DNA of 64,000 bases from Georgenia sp. TF02-10 (GTDB lineage: Bacteria; Actinomycetota; Actinomycetes; Actinomycetales; Actinomycetaceae): assembly GCF_022759505.1 (NCBI RefSeq), contig NZ_CP094289.1, positions 1,736,001 to 1,800,000 on the forward strand, in the 5' to 3' direction. Positions 8,312 through 18,200 of the stretch are shown here, one piece after another (the first letter of the stretch is position 1; each line of letters starts with the position of its first letter). Below the pieces are notes generated by a model. It worked only from the letters and a program-made list of their open reading frames with translations, had not been told where the DNA came from and ran no database searches. Made by a program: the position numbers and the translations under genes.

Positions 8312-8511
8312 CCGGGCGGCGTCGTCGTCCGTCTGCTGCTCAGCCGGGTGGAGCCGGACGTGGCGGCTCCACCCCGGACTGTTCGAACGCGAGGACGCCC
8401 CTCGCGCAAGGACCCGTAGCACTCAGTGCGTCCCGTAGGTGGGCAGACACTCCCGAGCTCCTTCATCCTGGCCCTGGCTGGCGAGCCCAGGCTGGCTCCT
8501 TGGGCCGCTAG

Positions 8512-9531
8512 TCAGGCGGATTCGCGCCAGATGACCTGGTTCGGGATGATCTCGTGCCTTCCGGCGACGTCTTCCCCAGCAAGCCGGCCCAGCAGGATCT
8601 CTGCCATGCGGACCCCGGTTGCGGTTGCGTCCTGCCGCACCGTGGACAGCGCTGGCTGCGTCTGGATCGCCCACGGCGAGTCGTCGAACCCGACGACGCC
8701 GACATCCTCGGGAACGCGGCGGTGGCGGGCTCGAAGGACCGGCAAGGCACCCGCGGCCAGGAGATCGGACGCCGCGACGACGCCGTCGAGGTCGGGCGCG
8801 CGGTCGAGGAGCTCGGCCATCGCCGCGGAGCCGGCGGCGAGCGTCCACTCGGCGGCGGTGGTGACAAGCGACTCGTCATAGGCCTCACCCATGGCCTGGA
8901 CGAACCCGGCATGGCGCAGCGCGGAGACCGGCGCGGCCGCTGGGCCGCGGATCTCCGCGACCCGTTCTCGGCCGGTCTGGCGCAGGCGGCGGGTGATGGC
9001 TGCCGAACCTGCGACGTTGTCCGTGTCGACGGACGGTGTCCGGCCGTCGCCGAGCGGCCTGCTTGCGGTCACGAGGGGCGTCGCAGAAGCCGAGAGCGCG
9101 ACCGCGACGGGGTCGTCGTGCTGCATCGCGACGAGGACCGCTCCGTCGACGAAGCCGCCGAGGATGAGGTCGACGATGCGCTCGCCGGACTCGTCCGTGT
9201 CGACGATGAGCATGAACATCTGGTAGCCGGCAGCCGAGAGCGTCGTGTTCGCTCCGATGGCCATGCGGCTGAGGTTGGGGTCGGCGAAGAACAGGTCAGC
9301 GTGCTCGCGGACGACGAACGCGATCGCCTGCGTCTGCCGGCGAACGAGGGAACGCGCGGTGCGGTTGGGCACGTAGCCCACCTCTCGGATCGCAGCCTCG
9401 ATGGCCTGGCCGGAGGCTGCGGAGACGTAGGAGCGCTTGTTGAGGTAGCGCGAGACGGTGGCGTGGGAGGTCCCGGCGGCGGCGGCCACGTCCTTGATGG
9501 TCGGGGGTCGGGTACCTCTCGGGGGGTTCAT
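8512..9531 (-). CDS. LacI-family transcriptional regulator
   Basis: A 339-residue repressor. The N-terminal helix-turn-helix and hinge run from about residue 11 to 62 (TIKDVAAAAGTSHATVS, then YLNKRSYVS). The rest is a periplasmic-binding-protein-like sensor domain ending in the usual TVRQDA and a C-terminal helix. It is divergent from the sugar importer and beta-galactosidase genes, with 210 nt between them that contain palindromes fitting LacI-type operators. The likely role is repression of that operon until a galactoside is present. Effector identity is inference. The gene is full length with no visible damage. Confidence 0.92.
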   Translation of the reverse strand: MNPPRGTRPPTIKDVAAAAGTSHATVSRYLNKRSYVSAASGQAIEAAIREVGYVPNRTARSLVRRQTQAIAFVVREHADLFFADPNLSRMAIGANTTLSAAGYQMFMLIVDTDESGERIVDLILGGFVDGAVLVAMQHDDPVAVALSASATPLVTASRPLGDGRTPSVDTDNVAGSAAITRRLRQTGRERVAEIRGPAAAPVSALRHAGFVQAMGEAYDESLVTTAAEWTLAAGSAAMAELLDRAPDLDGVVAASDLLAAGALPVLRARHRRVPEDVGVVGFDDSPWAIQTQPALSTVRQDATATGVRMAEILLGRLAGEDVAGRHEIIPNQVIWRESA

Positions 9532-9639
9532 GGGCTCTCCGGCTCTGGAGTGGGGGAGGTTCTGGACGCTCGTGCACGCGACCGTACTCGGACGGCAGAC
9601 GCCTCCGGGCGGGGCCTGGCCGTGGCGGCCGTGGGTGTG

Positions 9640-9702
9640 GTGACAGAACTATGGAAACGTGTACAGTACCCGTCGCACGCGAACATGTTCACGTGTACAC
9701 AC
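9640..9702 (+). promoter_or_regulatory. Candidate promoter and LacI-type operators for the galactoside operon
   Basis: GTGACA at 9640-9645 and TACAGT at 9662-9667 are 16 nt apart and could be -35 and -10 boxes. ACGTGTACA occurs twice, at 9657-9665 (over the -10) and at 9691-9699. A perfect palindrome GAACATGTTC lies at 9681-9690 and GTGTACAC at 9693-9700. Such clustered palindromes beside a divergent lacI-type gene are probable repressor sites. Confidence 0.6.
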
Positions 9703-9741
9703 CGAGCGGTGTGGACGAGTGAAGGTCCCAAGGAGGGGAAC

Positions 9742-11058
9742 ATGCTGAACAGGCGGCGGATGCAGATCGGCGCCATGGTCACCGCGCTCGGTGTGGCGGT
9801 GGCCATGGCCGGCTGCGGCAATGGTGGCTCGGACGACGACGGCGGTGACGCGGGAACCGAGGCCAACGCGGGCACCCCGGTGACGATCGACTACTGGGGC
9901 TGGGTCCCCGGCATGCAGGACCTCGTTGACGAGTGGAACGAGGACAACCCCGACATCCAGGTCAACTACTCGGCGCAGAGCGCCGGGGACGACGCCACGT
10001 TCTCCAAGATCACGACCGCCGCCCAGGCCGGCGACGCTCCCGACCTGGTCCAGGCCGACGTCAAGTGGGTGACCAGCCTGCTGCAGTACGCCCAGGACGT
10101 CTCCGACGAGGCCGGGCAGTACGAGGACAACTACACCGCGGGCGCCTGGAGCAACGTCAGCCTCGGCGGCGCGACGTATGGCCTGCCGCAGGACTCCGGC
10201 CCCGTCGTCATGTACTACAACAAGGCGAAGTTCGACGAGCTCGGCCTTGAGGTCCCGACCACGTGGGAGCAGTTCGGTGCGACCGCGCAGCAGGTCGCCT
10301 CGCAGAATCCCGGCACCTATCTCGCCGGCTTCTCGTCCGACGACGTCGAGAACCTGCAGTCCTACGTCCAGCAGGCCGGCGGCCAGTGGTGGGCGATCGA
10401 CGGCGAAGAGTGGGTCGTCGACGTGACGGGCGAAGAGAGCCTCAAGGTCGCTGACTTCTGGCAGGGCCTCGTGGACGCACAGGCCGTGTCCCCGACGAAG
10501 CGCTGGGACCCTGCGTTCTACAACGAGCTCGCGAACGGCCAGATCCTCTCGGTCGTCGGTGCCGCCTGGCAGGCGCCGCTCATCGCGGACAATGCCGCGG
10601 CGACGGCCGGTGACTGGGCAGTGGCGCCCGCCCCGCAGTGGGAGGAAGGCGCCGAGGTCTCCGCGAACAACGGAGGGTCGACGCTGCTGGTGCTGGAGGG
10701 CACCGAGCACGCGGAGGAGGCGCTCGAGTTCGCCAACTGGCTCAACACCAACGTCGAGGGCCTGCTCGGCCTCGGCCTGTTCCCCGCGACGCAGGGTGCC
10801 GAGATCGCCACCCCCGAGAACATCTCGGAGTACTTCGGCGGCGAGGACGTCTACGGTCTCCTCGCCGAGGCATCGGAGAACATCGAGACGCCGTGGCTCT
10901 TCCCGCCGACCTACGGCGACCTGAGCAAGGAGCTCACCGACGGCATCGCCGCGGTGACCAACGGCGAGACGACCCTGCCGGACGTGCTCGCGGGCTTCCA
11001 GGACTCCAGCCTGTCGGCGTTCGAGCAGGCAGACATCAACGCCACCCCGGCCGGCTGA
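9742..11058 (+). CDS. Extracellular sugar-binding lipoprotein of an ABC importer (CUT1)
   Basis: A 438-residue solute-binding protein. A lipoprotein signal peptide is clear: basic start, hydrophobic stretch, and lipobox VAMAGC with the acylated Cys near residue 24. An acidic Asp/Gly linker follows, then the family-1 binding fold starting at TIDYWGWVPG, with YYNKAKFDELGL near residue 160. It captures an oligosaccharide outside the membrane and delivers it to the two permeases downstream. A strong AAGGAGGGGAA ribosome site precedes ATG 9742. The adjacent GH42 enzyme suggests a galactose-containing oligosaccharide as ligand, which is inference. Confidence 0.93.
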   Translation: MLNRRRMQIGAMVTALGVAVAMAGCGNGGSDDDGGDAGTEANAGTPVTIDYWGWVPGMQDLVDEWNEDNPDIQVNYSAQSAGDDATFSKITTAAQAGDAPDLVQADVKWVTSLLQYAQDVSDEAGQYEDNYTAGAWSNVSLGGATYGLPQDSGPVVMYYNKAKFDELGLEVPTTWEQFGATAQQVASQNPGTYLAGFSSDDVENLQSYVQQAGGQWWAIDGEEWVVDVTGEESLKVADFWQGLVDAQAVSPTKRWDPAFYNELANGQILSVVGAAWQAPLIADNAAATAGDWAVAPAPQWEEGAEVSANNGGSTLLVLEGTEHAEEALEFANWLNTNVEGLLGLGLFPATQGAEIATPENISEYFGGEDVYGLLAEASENIETPWLFPPTYGDLSKELTDGIAAVTNGETTLPDVLAGFQDSSLSAFEQADINATPAG

Positions 11059-11082
11059 CCAGGGCGAGCAGAGGTAGTAGCG

Positions 11083-12066
11083 ATGACCGATGTCACGACG
11101 GGCCCCCGGCGCGCCGCTGGGGGCCCGGGTGACCGGGTCCCCGTCCCGGCGGCGGTCCCGGCGCATCCGGCCCGGCGTGCCGCGCGGCGACGTTCGCTCC
11201 CGTGGAGCGTGCGCCTGCTGCTCCTGCCCTTCGTCCTGTTCTTCGTGGCGACGTTCGTCGTCCCGATCGTCTACTCGGTGTGGACGAGCCTGTTCTCCGT
11301 GACGAGCGGGGGAGGGCTCGGGCTGTCGAAGTCCGAGACCGTCTTCGTGGGGCTGGAGAACTTCGTCCGCGTCGCGCAGTCCGACGCCTTCTGGACGGGC
11401 ATGGGCCGGGTGCTCGTGTACGGGCTCGTGCAGGTCCCGTTGATGACGCTGTTCGCGCTCGCCCTCGCGCTCGTGCTGGACGCGTTGATGTCGCGCGTGA
11501 AGAAGGTCTTCCAGCTCGTGTACTTCCTGCCGTACGCCGTGCCGGGTGTCGTCGCGGCGTTGGTGTGGGCGTACCTCTACGTGCCGCAGCTGAGCCCGGT
11601 GGTCCAGCTCCTCGAACGGTTCGGCGCGTCGCCCGACGTGTTCCTGCAGCAGAATACCTTGCTGCTGTCGATCGCGAACATCGCCACGTGGAGCTGGACG
11701 GGGTACAACATGATCATCATCCTCGCCGCGCTGCAGGCCATCCCGCGCGACCAGTTCGAGGCCGCGCGCCTCGACGGTGCCGGCGAGTGGCGTATCGCGT
11801 GGAGCATCAAGATCCCGAGCGTCGCCGGGGCGATCGGGCTCGCTGTGCTCATGTCGATCATCGGGACCGTCCAGCTCTTCAACGAGCCGACGATCCTGCG
11901 CACGATCTCCAACAACATCGACTCGCAGTACACCCCGATGATGATGGGGTACAACGCCGTGAGCTCGGACCCGGGCTTCTCCAGCGCGATCGCGCTGTCG
12001 ATGGCCCTCATCACCGGCGTGCTCGTCTTCGCCTACTACCGACTGTCCACGAGGTTGTCCCGATGA
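11083..12066 (+). CDS. ABC sugar importer permease (MalF-like)
   Basis: A 327-residue integral membrane permease. A charged N-terminal arm of about 40 residues precedes six predicted spans. The cytoplasmic EAA loop that docks the ATPase is EAARLDGAGEWRIAW near residue 226. It starts 24 nt after the binding-protein gene and its last codons overlap the next permease's ATG (ATGA). No ATPase gene is present in the operon. In actinobacteria a shared ATPase of the MsiK type commonly serves several such importers, so one is probably encoded elsewhere. Confidence 0.93.
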   Translation: MTDVTTGPRRAAGGPGDRVPVPAAVPAHPARRAARRRSLPWSVRLLLLPFVLFFVATFVVPIVYSVWTSLFSVTSGGGLGLSKSETVFVGLENFVRVAQSDAFWTGMGRVLVYGLVQVPLMTLFALALALVLDALMSRVKKVFQLVYFLPYAVPGVVAALVWAYLYVPQLSPVVQLLERFGASPDVFLQQNTLLLSIANIATWSWTGYNMIIILAALQAIPRDQFEAARLDGAGEWRIAWSIKIPSVAGAIGLAVLMSIIGTVQLFNEPTILRTISNNIDSQYTPMMMGYNAVSSDPGFSSAIALSMALITGVLVFAYYRLSTRLSR

Positions 12067-12941
12067 GCGCCGCCACCGTCCCGAGCCGCACGACCCCGGG
12101 CACCGTCCGGCGGTTCAGCTGGCGCAGCGTCCCACCGGTCGCCTTCCTCACGATCAGCGCGATCTACTTCCTCATGCCGCTGTGGTGGCTCGTCGTGTCC
12201 TCCACCAAGAGCAACTCCAGCCTGCAGAACTCCAACGGGTTCTGGTTCCACGCCCCCCAGATCCTCGAGAACCTGCAGCGCACGTTCACCTACGACGGCG
12301 GGATGTTCCCGCGCTGGGTGCTCAATTCGATCCTCTACTCCGGGGCGGCAGCACTGATCGGCACGCTGCTCGCCGTGAGCGCCGGCTACGTGCTCGGCAA
12401 GTTCGCCTTCCGCGGCAAGGGACTGGTGTTCGGCGCCACCCTCGCCGGCGTCCTGGTGCCGAACGCGCTGCTCACCATCCCGCTCTACTTCGTGGCGAGC
12501 GCGGTGGGCCTGATCAACTCGCCGTGGGCGGTGATCATCCCCACCTGCGTCAGCCCGTTCGGGGTCTATCTCGCCCGCATCTACACCGAGCAGTCCATCC
12601 CCGACGAGCTGCTCGAGGCGGCGCGCATGGACGGCGCCGGCGAGCTGCGGATCTTCTTCACGATGGGCCTGAGAATCCTCGCGCCGGCGACCGTGACGAT
12701 CTTCCTCTTCGTCTTCGTCTCGTCGTGGAACAACTTCTTGCTCCCGCTCATGATGCTCAATGCGGAAGAGCTCAAGCCCGTCACGCTCGGCCTCTACGGA
12801 TGGCAGACCTACCGCGGCGCAGCCTCCTACGACATCGTCCTCACGGGCGCGCTCGTCGCGATCATCCCGATGGCGATCCTCTTCTTCACCCTCCAGCGTC
12901 AGCTCCGCACCGGTCTCGCTGCCGGGAGCGTCAAGGGATGA
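12063..12941 (+). CDS. ABC sugar importer permease (MalG-like)
   Basis: A 292-residue second permease with about six spans. The EAA loop is EAARMDGAGELRIFF near residue 190. It ends in a short basic tail after the last span (RQLRTGLAAGSVKG), typical of the MalG group. The start overlaps the stop of the first permease, and its own stop overlaps the ATG of the beta-galactosidase gene, so importer and enzyme are tightly coupled in translation. Confidence 0.93.
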   Translation: MSAATVPSRTTPGTVRRFSWRSVPPVAFLTISAIYFLMPLWWLVVSSTKSNSSLQNSNGFWFHAPQILENLQRTFTYDGGMFPRWVLNSILYSGAAALIGTLLAVSAGYVLGKFAFRGKGLVFGATLAGVLVPNALLTIPLYFVASAVGLINSPWAVIIPTCVSPFGVYLARIYTEQSIPDELLEAARMDGAGELRIFFTMGLRILAPATVTIFLFVFVSSWNNFLLPLMMLNAEELKPVTLGLYGWQTYRGAASYDIVLTGALVAIIPMAILFFTLQRQLRTGLAAGSVKG

Positions 12942-13063
12942 CGGCACCGACCACCTACCGCCCGGAGGCCCACGGCATGCACCCGGCACCGACCACCTAC
13001 CTGACCGAGACCGGCACCATGCGCGCCGCGCCGGCGACCTACTCCGCGGATGCCCACGGCATG
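12938..13063 (+). repeat. Triplicated start region of the beta-galactosidase gene
   Basis: Three units of 39-42 bp begin with ATG at 12938, 12977 and 13019, and a fourth ATG at 13061 opens the conserved domain. The first two share GGCACCGACCACCTACC; all encode a Thr-Tyr pair and an Ala-His-Gly or Glu-Thr-Gly before the next Met. Confidence 0.8.
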
Positions 13064-15151
13064 CGCACGCCCCACCTCGCCTATGGCGGCGACTTCAACC
13101 CGGAGCAGTGGGACGAGTCCTACCTGGAGGAGGACGTGCGCCTGATGCGCGAGGCGGGCGTCAGCGTCGCAACGCTGGGCGTGTTCTCGTGGTCCGTGCT
13201 CGAACCGAGGCCCGGGCAGTACGAGCTGGACTGGCTGCGCCGCGTCATGGACCGCCTGCACGAGGCGGGCGTCGGCGTCGACCTCGCGACCGGAACCGCC
13301 TCCCCGCCCCCGTGGCTCGGTGCGCAGCACCCGGACACCCTGCCGGTGACGCGGGACGGCGTCCGGCTGTGGTGGGGCTCCCGTCAGCAGTACAACCCCG
13401 GCAGTGCAGTCCTGCGCGAGCGCATCCGGCTGCTCGTCGAGCGCATGGCCGCCGAGTTCGCGCACCACCCCGCGCTCGTCGCCTGGCATGTGAGCAACGA
13501 GTACGCGTGCCATGTCCATGAGAGCTTCGACGACGAGTCCGCGGCACGCTTCCGCACCTGGCTGCAGTCCCGGTACGGCTCCCTCACCGAGCTGAACGCG
13601 GCGTGGGGCACCGCGTTCTGGTCCCAGCGCCTCTCGAGCTGGGACGAGGTCATCCCGCCCCGGACGACGCCGACCATCCCCAACCCGCACCACCTGTCGG
13701 ACTGGCGCGCGTTCTGCTCGGACAACCTGCTCGACCTGTACCTGCTCGAGCGCGACATCCTGCGTGCGGCCAACCCCGACGTACCCATCACGACGAACTT
13801 CATGGGTCTGTTCGGCCCGCTCGACTACTGGCGGTGGGCCGAGGAGGTCGACTTCGTCAGCAACGACTCCTACCCCGACCCGGCCGACCCGCGGGCCGCG
13901 CGGGTGTTCGCCTTCGAGGCAGACCTCATGCGCTCCCTCGGCCGGGGCAAGCCGTTCGTCCAGATGGAGCAGGTCACCTCGGCCGTGCAGTGGCGCTCGC
14001 GCAACGCGACGAAGCGCCCCGGCCAGTACGGCCTGTGGTCCCTCCAGGCGGTCGCGCACGGCGCGGACGGGATCCTCAACTTCCAGTGGCGCCAGTCGCT
14101 CGCGGGTGCCGAGGCCTTCCACGGGGCGATGGTCCCGCACGCGGGGACGAGCAGCCGCACGTGGGGCGAGGTCGCCGCGCTCGGGCGCCAGCTCGGGTCG
14201 CTGGACCAGGTGCGCGGCAGCCGCGTGCCCGCCGACGTGGCGATCGTCTGGGACTGGGCGAACGCGTGGGCCCAGGCCGACGCCGTCGGGCCGGTGGCGG
14301 ACGCGGCCCCGGAGGCCGGTGCGCGCGCGTGGCACGCGAGCCTGTTCGAGCGCGGCCACGTCGTCGACTTCGTCCACCCCGACGACGACCTGTCGGCCTA
14401 CCGCCTCGTGCTCGTCCCGTCGTTGTTCCGGCTCACGCCGGCTCACGCGCGGCGCCTGCGCGAGGCGGTCGCGGCCGGCACGTCCGTCCTGGTGACCTAC
14501 CTCAGCGGCTACGTGGACGAGCACGGCCACGCGGTCGAAGGCGGCTACCTCGGCACGGTCGCGGACGTGCTCGGTGTGCGGGTCGTGGACGTCGCGCCGC
14601 TCGCCGTCGTCCCCGACGCACCGGGCCGCGCCGAGCCGATCGTGCCGGAGATCGACCGGATCACGACCGCGGTCGGCGCGCCGGCCGCGGAGCCTGACGT
14701 CCCGCTCGTCGGTGCGGACGGAGCGCCCTGGCCGGGTAAGGGCCTCGGCTGGGCGGAGCGGGTCCTCGTGGTGGACGAGGCGGTGGAGGTGCTCGCGCGC
14801 TTCGGTGGTCGCGACCACGACGGCGAGCCCGCGGTGGCCGTCCGCCGGACGCCCGGCGCCGGGGCTGCTTGGTACGTGGCTACCGACCTCGACGCGCGCG
14901 GCCGTGACCACCTGCTCGCCGACCTGCTCACCGCGGCCGGCGTGCCGGTGCCGGCCGCGGCGCCGTCCGGGGTCGAGGTGCGCGAGCGTGGCGGGGTCGT
15001 CTTCCTGCTCAACCACGGTGACGAGTCCGCGACCGTCGAGGGCGTGCGCGGCACGCGCCTCGACACTGGAGAGACGGTCGACGGCGGCATCGTCGTGGCA
15101 CCGCGGTCCGCCGTCCTGCTCGGCGTTGCCGAGCAGCTGCCGGGCAGATGA
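12938..15151 (+). CDS. GH42 beta-galactosidase
   Basis: A 737-residue glycoside hydrolase of family 42. The catalytic TIM barrel starts at LAYGGDFNPEQW near residue 46. The acid/base is Glu188 in VSNEY and the nucleophile is Glu344 in FVQMEQVTSA. The trimerisation domain and a C-terminal beta domain follow. It has no signal peptide, so it should cleave beta-galactosides in the cytoplasm after import. The first 42 residues are unusual: three similar 13-14 residue units each begin with Met (codons at 12938, 12977, 13019) before Met at 13061, where most relatives would start. A GGAGG lies 9 nt before 12977. Confidence 0.93.
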   Translation: MTAPTTYRPEAHGMHPAPTTYLTETGTMRAAPATYSADAHGMRTPHLAYGGDFNPEQWDESYLEEDVRLMREAGVSVATLGVFSWSVLEPRPGQYELDWLRRVMDRLHEAGVGVDLATGTASPPPWLGAQHPDTLPVTRDGVRLWWGSRQQYNPGSAVLRERIRLLVERMAAEFAHHPALVAWHVSNEYACHVHESFDDESAARFRTWLQSRYGSLTELNAAWGTAFWSQRLSSWDEVIPPRTTPTIPNPHHLSDWRAFCSDNLLDLYLLERDILRAANPDVPITTNFMGLFGPLDYWRWAEEVDFVSNDSYPDPADPRAARVFAFEADLMRSLGRGKPFVQMEQVTSAVQWRSRNATKRPGQYGLWSLQAVAHGADGILNFQWRQSLAGAEAFHGAMVPHAGTSSRTWGEVAALGRQLGSLDQVRGSRVPADVAIVWDWANAWAQADAVGPVADAAPEAGARAWHASLFERGHVVDFVHPDDDLSAYRLVLVPSLFRLTPAHARRLREAVAAGTSVLVTYLSGYVDEHGHAVEGGYLGTVADVLGVRVVDVAPLAVVPDAPGRAEPIVPEIDRITTAVGAPAAEPDVPLVGADGAPWPGKGLGWAERVLVVDEAVEVLARFGGRDHDGEPAVAVRRTPGAGAAWYVATDLDARGRDHLLADLLTAAGVPVPAAAPSGVEVRERGGVVFLLNHGDESATVEGVRGTRLDTGETVDGGIVVAPRSAVLLGVAEQLPGR

Positions 15152-15222
15152 ACCGGAGGGGTGCTACCGCGCCCCGCGGCCCCGAAGGCCGCGCTGTGCA
15201 CGACTCAATGAGGAGGAGAAGG

Positions 15223-18200
15223 ATGTCACGTCGATCCGATGTCATGAGCTGGGGCCAGCGACGCCGACGAGGGCTCGGCCTGGTCGGAGCGATCACGGCC
15301 GCACTCGTCGCCACCGGCGGTGCGCTTCCTGCCGGGGGCGTGGAGGCCGCACCAACCGCGGCGGCCACGCCCGTAGCCACCGCGGTGGCTACGGATCCCT
15401 CGCTGCACTACGTCGACTGTGCTGCGCCGGTGGACGGCGACGGAACCGAGGCGGCGCCATGGAACACGCTCGACTCGGTCTCCGCCCACCTGCTCGAGCC
15501 GGGCGACCGGCTCCTGTTCCACCGGGGCTCGACATGCCACGGCAGCCTGCGTACGCAGGGCAGCGGGACCGCGGGGGCGCCGATCGTGATCGATGCCTAC
15601 GGCGACGCCGAGGACGGCTACCCGGTCATCGCGGGCGACGGTGTGCCCGACGCCGTCCTGCTGGAGAACCAGGAGTACTGGGAGATCCGGAACCTCGAGA
15701 TCACGAATGCCGACGCCGAACAGGCGAAGCAGTACACCGCCCAGCGCCGCGGCCTGACGATCCGCAACGTCGACCAGGGCCGGCTCAGCCACTTCCGCGT
15801 CGAGGGCCTGTACGTCCACGACGTGCTCGGCGAGGGCAAGAAGGACCTGGGCGGCTCGGGCGCCATCCAGCTCGAGGTCGACACGCGCGACGGGGTGACG
15901 CGTTCCTGGTTCGACGACACCGTGATCTCCGACAACCGGATCGAGAACGTCAACCGGTCGGGCATCAACATGTCGACCGCATGGAAATGCCGAGCCGAGA
16001 TGGCCTGGGACTCGCCGTGCGATCCGCGGAGGCCCACGGAGCGTCCGTTCACGCCGTCCACGGGCCTGATCATCCGCAACAACACGCTCGAGGGCGTCGG
16101 CGGTGACGGCATCGTCGTGCAGATGAACGAGGGCGCGATCGTCGAGGGGAACTACCTCAAGGACGGTGCCAACCGCTCCAACTCTCACAACGCCGGAATC
16201 TGGGTGTGGAACAGCGACGACACGCTGTTCCAGTACAACGTCGTGACGAACACGCAGAAGATCAGCCAGAACGACGGTACCGCGTGGGACGCGGACTACG
16301 GGTCGCGCAACACCGTTTTCCAGTACAACCTCAGCTACGACAACGCCGGCGGGGGCATGTTCTTCTGCGGCTGCGGCAACTGGAAGATCGAGGGGCTCGG
16401 GTTCGCCACCGATGCAACCTACCGGTACAACCTCTCGGTCGGGGACGGCCAGGCCGCCGACCTGCTCGACGTACCGGGCAACGAGAACACCGACCGGTTC
16501 CAGTTCCTGTCCGGGGTGACGGACTCGTCGTCGTACAACAACACCATCATTCTTCCCGAAGACCTACCAGACGTCTCCGGCGAGGAGGGGTACCGCCTCA
16601 ACGGCACGAACGACACCGGTAGCGGGCTGCTGCTTGCCAACAACCTGTACGTCACCACGGGTGAGATCGCCCCCGATACCTACGACTCGACGAGCAACGT
16701 GCTGAACTGGGTCCGCAACGCGTTCTCTGGCCCGGCCCAGAACTGGCCCGAGGGTACGGGGAAAGTCGAGATCGCCGAGACGCTGCTCACCGGCGTCGAG
16801 GGTACGTCGCCCGTCGAGGCGTTCCTCGCCCGTAGCGCCGAGCTCGAGGGTGCCGGGCAGCGGATCGCACCCGCAGGGACGTACGACATCCAGGGCAACC
16901 CCGTCGTCTCGTCGTGCGCGCCCGACATCGGCGCGTTCCAGGTGAGTGACCAGGCCGCGGACGACTGCGCGGACGCATGGACGGACCGCGTCGTCGAGGC
17001 GGGGTCGAGCATCAGCGTGCCGGTGCGCGCCAACGCGAGCGTGCGGGTCACCGGCGCGGCCGCGGGGACGATGGTCGTCACGAACCCGGCGGGGCTCGAC
17101 CACGTCGCGACGCCTGACGCCCGGGGCACGGTCTCGACCGTCGTGCGCACGTCGACCGACGCCGATCCGACGCTGACGATCGCGTGCGATGAAGGTTGCA
17201 CGGGGGTGAGGGTCACCGACGCGGCCGACGACATGATCGACGGGTCATTCGAGTCGCTGAAGAACACGCCGTGGTACCTGTCGCCGTGGCGCACCTGGCA
17301 CAGCCCGTGGAGCGGAGCCGAGGCCGAGCGTCGACGTCAGGCAGCCGAGCTCCGCACGGGCGATGCCGCCTCGGTCTCCTCGGGCCGGCTCGCCGCGCGG
17401 ATCACCAGCGCCGAGCCGCGCCTCGCGCAGGACAACCTGCCCGTCGAGGGCGGCGGGAGCTATCGACTCGCCGGCTGGGTGAGGCCGGCAGACGGCGCGG
17501 AACCGCTCACGGTGAGCCTCATGCCGTTCGTGGATAACGTCGTGGGGAGCGAGGTGCTCGCGTCCTTCGATGTTCCGGCCGGCGGGGGCGGTCTGGTCCG
17601 GCTCGACGAGCGCTTCGCACTGCCAGACGACGTCGCTGCGGTCACGATCGTCGTCAGCCAGGGCGGGCTCGTCGGCGCCCAGGAGGCCCACCTCGACGAC
17701 CTCACCCTCACTCGCGACGATTCTGCGCCGCGTGTCGAGCGCGAGCCGGGCGACGTCACGGTTCGCGAGGGTGAGCTCGCGGCCTTCCTCGCGCGCTTCG
17801 CCGGGAACGATTCTCCGTCGGTCGAGTGGCAGCGCCTCGTCGACGGTGTGTGGGCACCTGTCACCGCGACGAAGCTCGGTCAGGAGGGTCAGGTCGAGCG
17901 CACCCCACGGCTCGTCCTCGACGACGTGACGCTCGCCGACTCCGGTAGCCGGTTCCGCGCGGTCGTCACCAACGCGGCAGGCACCGCGACGACGCGTGAG
18001 GCAAGGCTCACGGTCAAGCCTGCTCTCGCGGCCGGTTCGGGTGAACCGGCTGTCGCGGCGGAGGCACACTCGCGCTGCGTCGCCGGAAAGGTGTACCTCG
18101 CAGTGCGCGCGACCAACGTCTCGGACGTCCCGCTCGACGTAGAGCTCGTCACGCCGTACGGCAGCCGAACGATCGCCCAGGTCACGCCAGACGCCTCCGC

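Noticed and set aside
8312-8511. A gene between the MDMPI-like and LacI genes
   Set aside because: The 200-nt stretch has only shadow frames and no ribosome site or known motif.
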